NCBI GenBank assembly: GCA_002373975.1
Contig: DFKZ01000114.1
Coordinates: forward strand, 73,847 to 97,543
Source of the DNA: Lachnospiraceae bacterium UBA3632
GTDB lineage: Bacteria; Bacillota; Clostridia; Lachnospirales; Lachnospiraceae
Length of the DNA: 23,697 bases
Direction of reading: 5' to 3'
Positions within the stretch are counted from its first letter, which is position 1, and each line of letters starts with the position of its first letter. The notes under the pieces were generated by a model that worked only from the letters and a program-made list of their open reading frames with translations, searched no databases and was not told where the DNA came from. The position numbers and the translations under genes are program-made. Below are positions 14,843-23,654 of the stretch, in pieces.

Positions 14843-16180
14843 ATGAAGGATCTGACAAAAGGAAAAATCCTAAAAGTAATAATGCAGTTTGCGCTGCCGG
14901 TGTTTATAGGCAATCTGTTCAATCTGGCCTATAATCTTGCGGACACGAGAATAATCGGCAGCTTCCTCGGGAGTGATGCGCTTGCCGCAGTGGGAAGCGT
15001 AAGCACTCTCAGCGATCTTATAGTCAGTTTTGTATTCGGGCTGTCGAACGGGTTTGCCGTTCTCACGGCCCGTTTTTTCGGGCAAAGGTCGGAAGATAAG
15101 GTGAGAAAGAATTTCGCACTGTCATTGGAATTCGGCATCATCATATCCCTTATCCTTACGGCGGGAAGCCTTCTGGGACTTGACGGGCTGTTTAAGTGGC
15201 TGAATGTGATGGATGTACACAGGGCGGATGCATCCTCTTATATCACGATAGTCATTTACGGACTGATATTCAGCTGCATTTATAATGTTCTGGCTTCGAG
15301 CCTGAGGGCGGTGGGAGATGCATATACCCCGCTTTTCTTTCTTATTTTCTCGGCAGTGTTAAATGTGGGTCTGGACATCCTGTTTGTCGGAAGGCTTGGC
15401 ATGGGAGTGTCCGGAGCGGCTCTGGCTACGGTGATCTCGCAGGTACTGGCAGCAGTGCTTTGCTTTGTGTATGCTCTTGTCAGATATCCCATCTTCAGGT
15501 TTAAAGCAAAGGATCTTATCCCGACGCGGGAATATAACGGCCAGCTTTTATCCGGCGGCTTTTCTATGGGGCTTATGTCCAGCCTTGTGGCCTTCGGAAC
15601 CCTGTCCCTGCAGACAGCCATCAATAAGCTTGGAACCAATATCATCGTAGCCCACACCGGAGCAAGAAAACTCACCAATCTGTATATGCTGCCCTTTGGC
15701 GTGTTCGGAACAACGATGGCCACCTTCTGCGGGCAGAATTATGGTGCAAAAAGATTTGACAGAATAAAAGAGGGGATACGCACAGCGCTGATCATAAATG
15801 CGATATGGATAGTGCTTGTGCAGATCACAAGCTGGACTGTCTGTCCGATCCTGATAAAAGCTATCACTGCCGTGGATACAAAAGAAGTGATTGACAACGC
15901 AGTCCTGTATCAGAGATTTGATACATCATTTTATGCGATAGCGGCAATGGTAACGGTCTTTCGAAATTCCTTACAGGGGATGGGAGATCATATCACTCCC
16001 GTTATATCAAGTGCCCTGGAACTGGCAGGGAAAGTGGCCGTGGCATTTTTGCTCACGCCGATACTTGCATATTGGGGAATAATCATAGCAGAGCCCATTG
16101 TGTGGACTATTATGGTGATCCCTCTTATAATCAGTCTTGTTATAAGACTTAAAAAAACCGGCCCCGCAAAGGCTTTATAA
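14843..16180 (+). CDS. MATE-family efflux transporter
   Basis: The 445-residue integral membrane protein has about 12 hydrophobic helices and clear MATE features. These are the N-terminal ILKVIMQFALPVFIGNLFN, then LADTRIIGSFLGSDALAAVG, and the central repeat boundary GFSMGLMSSLVAFGTLSLQ followed by the second-half loop FGTTMATFCGQNYGAKRFDR. It should export cationic drugs or metabolites using an ion gradient. It starts six bases after the previous gene with AAGGTAA in between, so it probably belongs to the same transcript. Its substrate is not predictable. The last codons lie within a hairpin that works as terminator for the opposite strand. Confidence 0.92.
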   Translation: MKDLTKGKILKVIMQFALPVFIGNLFNLAYNLADTRIIGSFLGSDALAAVGSVSTLSDLIVSFVFGLSNGFAVLTARFFGQRSEDKVRKNFALSLEFGIIISLILTAGSLLGLDGLFKWLNVMDVHRADASSYITIVIYGLIFSCIYNVLASSLRAVGDAYTPLFFLIFSAVLNVGLDILFVGRLGMGVSGAALATVISQVLAAVLCFVYALVRYPIFRFKAKDLIPTREYNGQLLSGGFSMGLMSSLVAFGTLSLQTAINKLGTNIIVAHTGARKLTNLYMLPFGVFGTTMATFCGQNYGAKRFDRIKEGIRTALIINAIWIVLVQITSWTVCPILIKAITAVDTKEVIDNAVLYQRFDTSFYAIAAMVTVFRNSLQGMGDHITPVISSALELAGKVAVAFLLTPILAYWGIIIAEPIVWTIMVIPLIISLVIRLKKTGPAKAL

Positions 16181-16199
16181 ATGCCTTTCCGGGACCGGT
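16151..16199 (-). terminator. Rho-independent terminator of pyrB-pyrI, inside the 3' end of the MATE gene
   Basis: ACCGG (16157-16161), CCCG (16163-16166) and AAAGGC (16168-16173) pair with GCCTTT (16183-16188), CGGG (16190-16193) and CCGGT (16195-16199). On the minus strand the stem is followed by seven T residues. On the plus strand there is no T-run, so it mainly serves the pyr transcript. Confidence 0.85.
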
Positions 16200-16226
16200 A
16201 TTATCGTCAGGGACGGAACAGGCGCA

Positions 16227-16658
16227 TCACTGGCGCTCCGTGTATTTTTCTTCGCAGTATTTGCAGCGGTATGTTTCCGTTTCTTCATCCGCCAGGAAGA
16301 AGATGTGGGGCAGCCCCTGCTCGATGGAGGTGATGCAGCGGGGATTGTGGCAGCGGATGACATTTCGCACTTCTTTAGGTAAAGCAAGTACACGTTTTTC
16401 TACTATTTCTCCGTTTTTGATAACATTGATGGTGATATTGTGATCGATAAATGCCAGGACATCCAGATCCAGCTCGTTTATGTCACATTCCACTTTCAGA
16501 ATATCCTTCTTACCCATGATCTTGCTGCGGGCATTTTTGATGATCGCAACGGTGCAATCCATCTTGTCAAGCCCCAGGTGCTCGTATATATCCATACTCT
16601 TTCCTGCCTTGATGTGATCGAGCACGAAACCTTCTTCTATTTTTCCTACATTCAGCAT
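16227..16658 (-). CDS. pyrI: Aspartate carbamoyltransferase regulatory subunit
   Basis: PyrI binds CTP/ATP and holds the catalytic trimers of aspartate transcarbamylase together. The 143-residue protein has an allosteric domain with IKAGKSMDIYEHLGL (16-30) and a zinc domain with C103-x4-C108 (CHNPRC) and C132-x2-C135 (CKYC), the four structural zinc ligands. Length is close to E. coli PyrI (153). An AGGAG site precedes the start. It follows pyrB by 71 bp on the same strand, giving the usual pyrBI order, and ends at a strong terminator. Confidence 0.95.
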   Translation of the reverse strand: MLNVGKIEEGFVLDHIKAGKSMDIYEHLGLDKMDCTVAIIKNARSKIMGKKDILKVECDINELDLDVLAFIDHNITINVIKNGEIVEKRVLALPKEVRNVIRCHNPRCITSIEQGLPHIFFLADEETETYRCKYCEEKYTERQ

Positions 16659-16729
16659 CTTATTTTCTCCTATTTCCAGCTTTTTGACCGGTAAAGCTTA
16701 CCATTGATCATATGTACCGGGTAAACGTG

Positions 16730-17641
16730 TTATGCAAGCCCCAGAAGAGTAAGTATCAGTGCCATTCTTACATATACACCGTACTGTGCCTGCTTAAAGT
16801 ATGCGGCTCTCGGATCGTCATCAACCTCAACCGATATCTCGTTTACTCTGGGAAGAGGGTGAAGAACAAGCATGTTTTCTTTGGCAAGAGCGAGCTTTTC
16901 GGGAGTGAGTATATAGAAATCCTTGAGTCTTATATAATCTTCTTCGTTGAAGAAACGCTCTTTCTGTACGCGTGTCATGTAGAGCATGTCAAGATCGCCT
17001 ATCACATCCTCAAGCTTGATCACTTCCTCGTATTCGATGCCTTTTTCATTCAGCATATCGGTGACATAGTCGGGAACGCGCAGTTCAGTGGGTGATATGA
17101 ACACAAACTTGATATCATCATATCTCACCAGCGCATTTATGAGAGAATGCACCGTGCGGCCGAATTTGAGATCGCCGCAGAGCCCGATGGTGTAGCCGCC
17201 GAGGCTTCCGTGCAGGCTCCTGATGGTCAGAAGGTCAGTCAGAGTCTGTGTGGGGTGCTGATGGCCGCCGTCGCCTGCATTTATAACAGGGATAAGCGAT
17301 TTTGATGCCGCTACCATGGGAGCTCCTTCCTTGGGATGGCGCATGGCACATATATCCGCATAGCAGGATATGACTCTTATGGTGTCGGATACGCTCTCCC
17401 CCTTTGCTGCGGAAGAAGAGTTTGCATCAGAGAAACCGATCACCCTTCCGCCGAGACGCGTCATTGCGGACTCGAAGGACAGCCTTGTGCGGGTGCTCGG
17501 CTCGTAAAAGCAGGTGGCCAGGATCTTGCCTTCGCAGATATGAGCGTATTTTTCGGGCTGCCTTTCAATTTCGTTTGCCAGGTCAAAGAGCTTTTCAAGC
17601 TCATCCGTGGTAAAGTCCAAAGGACTCATTAAATGTCGCAT
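16730..17641 (-). CDS. pyrB: Aspartate carbamoyltransferase catalytic subunit
   Basis: PyrB joins carbamoyl phosphate and aspartate to carbamoyl-aspartate, the committed step of pyrimidine synthesis. The 303-residue protein carries the carbamoyl-phosphate site STRTR (49-53) in FYEPSTRTRLSFESAM, the HPTQTLTDLL motif (near 132), and HPLPRVNEI (near 262) of the aspartate loop. Length is typical. GGAGG lies seven bases before the ATG. Only about 12 bp separate the T-tract of an upstream hairpin from this site, so transcription must enter from upstream. Confidence 0.97.
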   Translation of the reverse strand: MRHLMSPLDFTTDELEKLFDLANEIERQPEKYAHICEGKILATCFYEPSTRTRLSFESAMTRLGGRVIGFSDANSSSAAKGESVSDTIRVISCYADICAMRHPKEGAPMVAASKSLIPVINAGDGGHQHPTQTLTDLLTIRSLHGSLGGYTIGLCGDLKFGRTVHSLINALVRYDDIKFVFISPTELRVPDYVTDMLNEKGIEYEEVIKLEDVIGDLDMLYMTRVQKERFFNEEDYIRLKDFYILTPEKLALAKENMLVLHPLPRVNEISVEVDDDPRAAYFKQAQYGVYVRMALILTLLGLA

Positions 17642-17652
17642 GTTTAACCTCC

Positions 17653-17693
17653 ATAAAAAAGGCTGTCAATGAAATGTCTCCATTGACAACCTT
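17653..17693 (-). terminator. Terminator or attenuator hairpin between the nitroreductase gene and pyrB
   Basis: On the minus strand AAGGTTGTCAATG pairs with CATTGACAGCCTT (13 bp, one G-U pair, 9-nt loop), followed by TTTTTTAT. It starts five bases after the nitroreductase stop and ends next to the pyrB ribosome site. No PyrR-binding consensus or clear anti-terminator is visible in this short interval. Confidence 0.75.
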
Positions 17694-17697
17694 TGTA

Positions 17698-18231
17698 TCA
17701 TCTGTATGAAAGAAGATCGGATACTTCCTTGCGGCGGGGAGCTTCGGGAGCCTCTGCCGGATATCCGATGGGAATGAGAGCGATAAGCTCCTGACCTTCG
17801 GGAACGCCCAAAACCTCGGGAGCATTGTCATCATAGAGCCCGAGGATAACTGTTCCGAGACCGGCTTCGTAAGCTGCGAGACAAAAGGCCTCTGCCGCTA
17901 TGCCCACATCAAACATTTCCCATTTATCGCCTTTACTTGTTGAAAAAGAACCATCCTTTTCATAACCGCTGCGCTTGGATACTGCGCAGAGTGCAACAAC
18001 CATGGGAGCACCGTTTATGATATTTCCGTTGCCCGGCCAGATGGTGGTGCAGCCGGCCAGCTTTGCCTTGGCCTCACCCTCTACAGCAATGTACCTGGTA
18101 ACCTGAGAGTTCTTCCAGCTGGGAGCCATTGAAGCGGTGGATATAATGCTCTCAAGCACTTCGTGGGGAACGGGCTTGTCTTCGAATTTCCTGATACTTC
18201 TGCGTCCTTTGATACAACTGATTGCGTCCAT
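17698..18231 (-). CDS. Nitroreductase-family flavoprotein
   Basis: The 177-residue protein belongs to the FMN-dependent nitroreductase family. Features are RRSIRKFEDKPVPHEVLESI (10-29), the FMN-phosphate contact region with Arg/Ser, APSWKNSQVTRYIAV (36-50), and the C-terminal GLGTVILGLYD and LIALIPIGYPAEAPEAPRRK motifs. The substrate is not predictable; members reduce nitro compounds, quinones or flavins with NAD(P)H. GGGAGGTGG precedes the ATG. It is upstream of pyrBI on the same strand, separated only by a terminator-like hairpin. Confidence 0.9.
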   Translation of the reverse strand: MDAISCIKGRRSIRKFEDKPVPHEVLESIISTASMAPSWKNSQVTRYIAVEGEAKAKLAGCTTIWPGNGNIINGAPMVVALCAVSKRSGYEKDGSFSTSKGDKWEMFDVGIAAEAFCLAAYEAGLGTVILGLYDDNAPEVLGVPEGQELIALIPIGYPAEAPEAPRRKEVSDLLSYR

Positions 18232-18416
18232 ACTGCCACCTCCCTGATCTTTTCACAACTGAATTTATTTTACCATTTGGAGCAAAATCTTTCAACAAAG
18301 AAAACAGTATAAAAATGTACGAAATTAGTGTAGAATAATAGTCAAATGACCGATATATACCTATATGGGTATTTATGTGGGTGAGGGGTAACTATTTTCA
18401 GGAAGACGGTAATCCA

Positions 18417-20354
18417 ATGAAGGTTTTAAAGGGGATCTTTTATACAATTTCAGCGCTGATAATCGCACTCTGCGCGTTCATACTTATATGTGCAGTCAAT
18501 CCTGCGCTCACGGAGTCTGTTGTCAATACTATAAAGGGAGTCAGGTTTCTTGACGGGATAGCTAAGCTCCTTGACAAAGCAGGCGAGGATACTCCTGAAG
18601 GGATCGAAGTGGTGAAATCCCCCGATGGAGAGGTACAGGTGATCATAACGGAGGATTCCGCTGATGATACTGAGATAGTCGAAGTACCGACAGACAGCGA
18701 TATCATTACCAATCTTCCCGATGAAATGAGTAAGCTCACCGGATACGAGCCCATCACCGGAGAGGAAGAGAAGGTCACGGACGAGGTGGCGGAATCTCTC
18801 AAGAAGACCCTTGGAACAGGTGAGACGGGCGAGGGATATACATTTGACACCACGATGTATCCTTTCTATGCAATGCTTAATGCGGATGAGCAGGCGGTAT
18901 ACAAACAGATCTTTGCCAATGCTCTCGCCAACAATTCCACCTTTGCCCCGGTTAAAACAATTACCCCCAGCCAGCTTTCCAACATCTTTGAAGCGGTGGT
19001 AAACGACCATCCCGAGCTTTTTTATCTTGATACCAGCTACCAGGTAAAGTATACCAAGAGCGGCTCCGTGGTCGAGATCCAGCTGGCTTATTATACACTG
19101 GTAAATGATCTGGCATCGGCCAAGCAGACATTTTCCAATGCCGCAAAGGCTGTAATAGCGGGAGCTCAGGCACTTTCCTCAGATTATGAAAAGGAAAAAT
19201 ATGTACACGACTATCTGATACAGAACGTTGTCTATGATGACAGGGCGAGCCTCGGTCAGAGTGCGTACAGTGCGCTTGTAAACGGAAAGACAGTCTGTGC
19301 CGGATACGCCAGGGCAAATCAGTATATCCTGCAGCAGCTTAAGATCCCATGCTATTATTGCACCGGCTATGCCGGGGAGGATCATGCCTGGAATATAGTT
19401 AAGCTCGACGGATTTTACAACGAGGATGTGACATGGGATGATACCGATCCCGCCACTTATGACTATTTTAACAAAACGGACAAGCAGTTTACACCCACCC
19501 ACATAAGAACAAGCCTGTCGGTTAACCTGCCTCCCTGCGGAGGCGGAGAGTACTCCGGTCTTGAGAGTGGCAGCCCTTCGGGAGTTGAAGCCGGGGATCC
19601 GTCAACCATAGCGGACAGCGGAAGTACCGGTCCCTTAAGGTATGACGATCTCTATCCCGAAAAAAAGCCTAAGGATGAGACCGCCGATCCCAAGAATAAC
19701 AGCACATCTACCGATACCAAGACCCCCGAGCTGATCGCTGCACTCAAGGAACTGGGATATAAGGAAACAGACGCAGACTGGACCATGGATGAGTATTACG
19801 CCGACTGCAAGAAAAAGCTGGTGGCGGCAGGCGCCGGCGACCAGCACTTCCAGACCATAGTTCCCGAGGCATTATTTGCCAAAATAGAGGCGGCCTACGG
19901 AAAAGGCGATTACAAGAAGGGATATGTGGAGGAAGCTCTTAAGAGCCTTGGAATGGATCATTTTTCAATAATGATTCAGGCGGAGAGAATGGGCAATGGC
20001 TTTTATAAGCTTTACCATAACGTGGTGAGCTGGAAGGAAAATACGGCCACTACCGATTCACCTACCGAGAACGAAAAGAAGGCTCTCGAAAAGGCAAAAG
20101 AATACCTGAGTAAGGCCGCATATTCCGAGTCTGCCCTGAAAAAACTCCTTACCGACACCGACAAGTTCACCGAGGCGGAGGCATCATACGCGATTAAAAA
20201 CTGCGGAGCCGACTGGAAGGAGCAGGCGGTAAAGAAGGCAAAAGAGTATTTATCAACCATCACAAAGAAAGATGACATGATAAAAAAACTCAAAGAAGAC
20301 GGATTTACCGATGAGCAGGCCCAGTATGGTGCCGAACAGAACGGACTCAAATAG
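18417..20354 (+). CDS. Membrane-anchored transglutaminase-like protein with C-terminal Ltp repeats
   Basis: I choose the ATG at 18417 (645 residues), since the product then starts MKVLKG followed by a membrane helix (about 7-28); an in-frame ATG at 18375 would add 14 polar residues. An acidic linker (about 45-125) precedes the extracellular part. The transglutaminase-like core has the probable triad C294 (KTVCAGYA), H323 (EDHAWN) and D337 (NEDVTWDD). A Gly/Ser/Pro-rich spacer follows (about 360-430), then a helical region. The last 85 residues hold two Ltp-type repeats (KALEKAKEYLSKAAYSESAL and AVKKAKEYLSTITKKDDMIK), a module found in surface proteins. It is probably an exported protease or cross-linker acting on the cell envelope. 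Substrate is unknown; no partner gene adjoins it. Confidence 0.85.
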   Translation: MKVLKGIFYTISALIIALCAFILICAVNPALTESVVNTIKGVRFLDGIAKLLDKAGEDTPEGIEVVKSPDGEVQVIITEDSADDTEIVEVPTDSDIITNLPDEMSKLTGYEPITGEEEKVTDEVAESLKKTLGTGETGEGYTFDTTMYPFYAMLNADEQAVYKQIFANALANNSTFAPVKTITPSQLSNIFEAVVNDHPELFYLDTSYQVKYTKSGSVVEIQLAYYTLVNDLASAKQTFSNAAKAVIAGAQALSSDYEKEKYVHDYLIQNVVYDDRASLGQSAYSALVNGKTVCAGYARANQYILQQLKIPCYYCTGYAGEDHAWNIVKLDGFYNEDVTWDDTDPATYDYFNKTDKQFTPTHIRTSLSVNLPPCGGGEYSGLESGSPSGVEAGDPSTIADSGSTGPLRYDDLYPEKKPKDETADPKNNSTSTDTKTPELIAALKELGYKETDADWTMDEYYADCKKKLVAAGAGDQHFQTIVPEALFAKIEAAYGKGDYKKGYVEEALKSLGMDHFSIMIQAERMGNGFYKLYHNVVSWKENTATTDSPTENEKKALEKAKEYLSKAAYSESALKKLLTDTDKFTEAEASYAIKNCGADWKEQAVKKAKEYLSTITKKDDMIKKLKEDGFTDEQAQYGAEQNGLK

Positions 20355-20368
20355 GCAGTGGCTTTATA

Positions 20369-20397
20369 TTAACATTTCACCTAAACTATGCTATACT
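20369..20397 (+). promoter_or_regulatory. Sigma-A promoter of the trkA-trkH operon
   Basis: TTAACA (20369-20374) and TATACT (20392-20397) are spaced by 17 bp and lie 41 bp before the trkA ATG. Confidence 0.75.
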
Positions 20398-20437
20398 TAT
20401 TCTTGTTGTTTGATTACTCTAATTGAGGTCAGTCTTT

Positions 20438-21793
20438 ATGAACATCATCATTGTTGGCTGCGGTAAAGTAGGCCATACTCTTGCCCAGCAGCTGGGCGGA
20501 GAAAATCATGATATAGTCGTTGTGGATAAGAATCCCGAAAGAGTACACGGGATCACCGATGAACTGGATGCACAGGGCATAATCGGGAACGGTGTGAGCT
20601 ATCAGACCCTGCAGGAGGCTGGTGTTGAAAAGGCCGATCTTCTGATCGCGGTTACGGCATCGGATGAGCAGAATCTTCTTTGCTGCTGTATAGCCAGACA
20701 GGCCGGTCACTGTAAGACTATCGCACGTGTGCGCAATCCCATTTACAACGAAGAAATAACATTCCTGCGCGACAAGCTCGGACTTGATCTTGTTATCAAT
20801 CCCGAGCTTATCACCGCAAATGAAATAGCACGAATTTTCCAGTTCCCTTCTGCTGTCAAGATCGACACATTCTCAAAGGGAAGGCTTGAGCTCATACACT
20901 TCCGCGTCACGAAGGAATGCCTTCTTTGCGGGATAGAGCTCATGCATCTGAAAGAATCACTCGGGTTCAACGTTTTGATCCCTCTTGTCACAAGAGGCGA
21001 AGAGATAATAATCCCCCGCGGTAATTTTGTATTCGAAGAAGGTGACATCGCATCTGTTGTCACTACGCCGCAGACTGCCACCATGTTCTTCCGAAAGATA
21101 GGCTTCACTTCCGGCAGGACCCGCACGGCAATGCTTGTGGGCGGTGGGACTATATCATATTATCTGGCACAGCGTCTTCTTTCCGCGGGAATAAACACCA
21201 AGATCGTGGAAATCGATGAAAACGTATGTAATGAGCTTTCGGAAAAGCTTCCGGATGCTGTCGTGATACACGGCGACGGAACGGATGAGAAACTGCTTTT
21301 GCAGGAGGGCCTTGAAAAAGCGGACGGGTTCGTAGCTCTGACAGGTCTTGATGAGGAAAATATACTGCTTTCCCTGCTGGCTAAAAAGCTCGGAAATTCC
21401 AAATCGGTATGTAAGATAAACCGTATCAACTTCAATTCGCTTCTGGGTGAGATAAAGGTTGATACTACGGTCTTCCCGAGGCTTCTTACAGCGGATCTTA
21501 TCATCAAGTATGCCCGTTCCATGAACGACTCACTCGGAAGCAATGTGGAAAACCTCTACAGACTGGAGGACGGAAAAGCCGAAGCACTGGAATTCTTTGT
21601 AAAAGAAGCATCAGGCGTAACGGATATTCCGCTTGCAAAGCTTAAGATGAAAAAGGATATCAACATATGCTCCATCACCAGGGGGAGTCAGGTGATCTTC
21701 CCTACAGGTAATGACGTGATAAAGGTGGGAGACTACGTGGTAGTCGTAATGAAACACCTGGGAATGAAAGACATAAAAGATATTTTGCTCTGA
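20438..21793 (+). CDS. trkA: TrkA, nucleotide-binding regulatory subunit of the Trk/Ktr potassium transporter
   Basis: The 451-residue cytoplasmic protein gates TrkH-type potassium channels according to bound NAD(H) or ATP. It starts MNIIIVGCGKVGHTLAQQLG, a Rossmann GxGxxG motif, with an acidic strand end VVVDKNPERV. A second RCK half begins AMLVGGGTISYYLAQRLL with VEIDENVCNEL, so it has two RCK_N and two RCK_C domains as in E. coli TrkA (458). The ATG at 20438 is chosen for the family N-terminus and a GAGG site nine bases upstream; a start at 20423 would add five residues. trkH follows after 36 bp. Confidence 0.95.
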   Translation: MNIIIVGCGKVGHTLAQQLGGENHDIVVVDKNPERVHGITDELDAQGIIGNGVSYQTLQEAGVEKADLLIAVTASDEQNLLCCCIARQAGHCKTIARVRNPIYNEEITFLRDKLGLDLVINPELITANEIARIFQFPSAVKIDTFSKGRLELIHFRVTKECLLCGIELMHLKESLGFNVLIPLVTRGEEIIIPRGNFVFEEGDIASVVTTPQTATMFFRKIGFTSGRTRTAMLVGGGTISYYLAQRLLSAGINTKIVEIDENVCNELSEKLPDAVVIHGDGTDEKLLLQEGLEKADGFVALTGLDEENILLSLLAKKLGNSKSVCKINRINFNSLLGEIKVDTTVFPRLLTADLIIKYARSMNDSLGSNVENLYRLEDGKAEALEFFVKEASGVTDIPLAKLKMKKDINICSITRGSQVIFPTGNDVIKVGDYVVVVMKHLGMKDIKDILL

Positions 21794-21829
21794 TATTTAT
21801 TTAACGGTCAAACCGGAGATAAAACCTAC

Positions 21830-23269
21830 ATGAACTTTACAATGGTCAGCTATATAATAGGCTGGATATTGCAGATAGAAGCGGCTTTCCTGCTTCTTCC
21901 CGCCATAGTCGGCTTCTGTTACGGTGAAGGAAACAAATCCTTTGTATTTATCGTGACAGCCCTTGCAAGCTTTTTGCTTGGGCTTATCATAAAACTGAAA
22001 AAACCCAAAACACACGATCTCTATACCCGCGAGGGCTTTGCAACAGTGGCTATCGGATGGATCGCAATGAGCATCGTGGGGGCGGTTCCATTTTTTGCCA
22101 CAGGGGAGATACCCAATTTTGTCGATGCGCTTTTCGAGTCCGTATCGGGCTTTACCACCACGGGAGGAAGCATTCTTAATGATGTGGAGGCTCTGTCGCA
22201 TGCCTGTGTATTTTGGAGAAGCTTTACACACTGGATCGGCGGAATGGGTGTATTTGTATTCATCATGGCCATATTCCCGATAATGGGAGGATATTCGATC
22301 AACCTCATGCGCGCCGAGAGCACAGGTCCCGCAGTCGGCAAGCTTGTTCCCCGCGTTCAGAAGACAGCCCTGATCCTCTATGCGCTGTATCTGGGGCTCA
22401 CAATAATAGGCTGTGTTGTATATATAATATGCGGTATGAACTTCTTTGAAGCCGTCACCACCATCTTCGGAACGGTGGGAACGGGAGGCTACGGTGTGTT
22501 AAACACGAGCATAACATCGTATAATCCTGCAATCCAATGGGCTATCACGATCTTCATGATACTCAGCGGGATCAACTATTCCGTGTATTTCTGTCTGATA
22601 AGAAGGCAGTTTAAGGATGCGTTTTCCATCTCCGAAGTAAAATGGTATCTTGGAATAATCCTTGTTTCGACGGCCATAATCGCTTTTGATATCAGAGGAT
22701 TGTACGCACCTGCCGACAGCATTAGACACGCGGCATTCCAGGTGGGCTCGATAATCACCACCACGGGATTCTCAACAGCGGATTTCGACCTTTGGCCCAT
22801 GCTTTCCAAGTCGGTCCTGGTGCTCCTCATGTTCTGCGGAGCCTGCTCGGGCAGTACCGGCGGCGGTATGAAGATATCCCGCTGGCTGATCATGGCAAAG
22901 ACTATTCGCAAGGAGCTGTCCACCATGATCCATCCCCGTCAGGTCAAAAAGATCCATATGGACGGACATGTGGTGGAGCACGAAACCGTAAGGGCTACAA
23001 ACGTCTATCTTGCATCATACTTTTTTATAATGCTGATATCGGTCGTTTTGATATCAGTCGATAATCTCGATTTCACCACCAACTTTACCGGAGTGGTGGC
23101 AATGCTGAACAATATCGGCCCCGGGCTTGGACTTGTGGGACCGACGGGCAATTTTTCGATATTCGGTACATTTTCAAAAATCGTGCTGATCTTTGATATG
23201 CTTGCAGGAAGGCTGGAACTCTTCCCTATGCTCATTATCCTGAATCCCGCATGCTGGAAAAAGTATTAA
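21830..23269 (+). CDS. trkH: TrkH-type potassium uptake channel subunit
   Basis: The 479-residue membrane protein has the four pore loops of the TrkH/KtrB superfamily. Visible selectivity regions are SVSGFTTTGGSIL (near 104-116), GTVGTGGYGV (near 215), TTTGFSTADF (near 310) and GACSGSTGGGMKIS (near 337-350). TrkH-type membrane segments surround them, and the protein ends FPMLIILNPACWKKY. A GGAG site precedes the ATG. It lies directly behind trkA, its regulatory partner, and a metalloregulator gene follows after 10 bp. Confidence 0.95.
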   Translation: MNFTMVSYIIGWILQIEAAFLLLPAIVGFCYGEGNKSFVFIVTALASFLLGLIIKLKKPKTHDLYTREGFATVAIGWIAMSIVGAVPFFATGEIPNFVDALFESVSGFTTTGGSILNDVEALSHACVFWRSFTHWIGGMGVFVFIMAIFPIMGGYSINLMRAESTGPAVGKLVPRVQKTALILYALYLGLTIIGCVVYIICGMNFFEAVTTIFGTVGTGGYGVLNTSITSYNPAIQWAITIFMILSGINYSVYFCLIRRQFKDAFSISEVKWYLGIILVSTAIIAFDIRGLYAPADSIRHAAFQVGSIITTTGFSTADFDLWPMLSKSVLVLLMFCGACSGSTGGGMKISRWLIMAKTIRKELSTMIHPRQVKKIHMDGHVVEHETVRATNVYLASYFFIMLISVVLISVDNLDFTTNFTGVVAMLNNIGPGLGLVGPTGNFSIFGTFSKIVLIFDMLAGRLELFPMLIILNPACWKKY

Positions 23270-23279
23270 GGAGTTAATC

Positions 23280-23654
23280 ATGAGAAAAAATGAATCATCA
23301 GAGGATTACTTAGAAACAATACTCATGCTAAGTGAGGCAAAACCGGTAGTGCGTTCCGTAGATATAGCAAATGAGCTTGGCTTTAAGAAATCAAGCGTGA
23401 GCGTGGCCATGAGAAACCTGCGTGAGCGTGGCCATATAAGAGTGACGGATGAAGGATATATTTATCTTACGGAGACGGGATCGAAAATAGCCGAGATGAT
23501 CTATGAAAGGCATAAGCTTATCTCGGAGTGGTTGATTAAAATAGGCGTACCCGAGGTCATTGCAGTGGAGGATGCATGCCGTGTGGAGCATGATCTCAGT
23601 ATGGAAAGCTTTGAAGCGATAAAGAAGTATATCAAAAAGAATTCAGGTAAATGA
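23280..23654 (+). CDS. DtxR/MntR-family metal-dependent transcriptional regulator
   Basis: The 124-residue protein has an N-terminal winged helix (SVDIANELGFKKSSVSVAMR, 26-45) and a metal-binding dimerisation domain. Aligned by eye to B. subtilis MntR, D9, E12, H78, E103 and H104 match D8, E11, H77, E102 and H103, but C100 replaces E99, a position where the iron sensor DtxR has Cys102. It therefore senses Mn2+ or Fe2+; which one is unclear. There is no SH3-like third domain, as in MntR. AAGGAG lies seven bases before the ATG and the gene follows trkH by 10 bp, so it is probably co-transcribed with potassium uptake genes. Confidence 0.9.
   Translation: MRKNESSEDYLETILMLSEAKPVVRSVDIANELGFKKSSVSVAMRNLRERGHIRVTDEGYIYLTETGSKIAEMIYERHKLISEWLIKIGVPEVIAVEDACRVEHDLSMESFEAIKKYIKKNSGK

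Noticed and set aside
16659..16729. Imperfect inverted repeat (CCGGTA/TACCGG) in the pyrB-pyrI gap as a regulatory RNA
   Set aside because: The stem is only six base pairs with a long loop; too weak to call.
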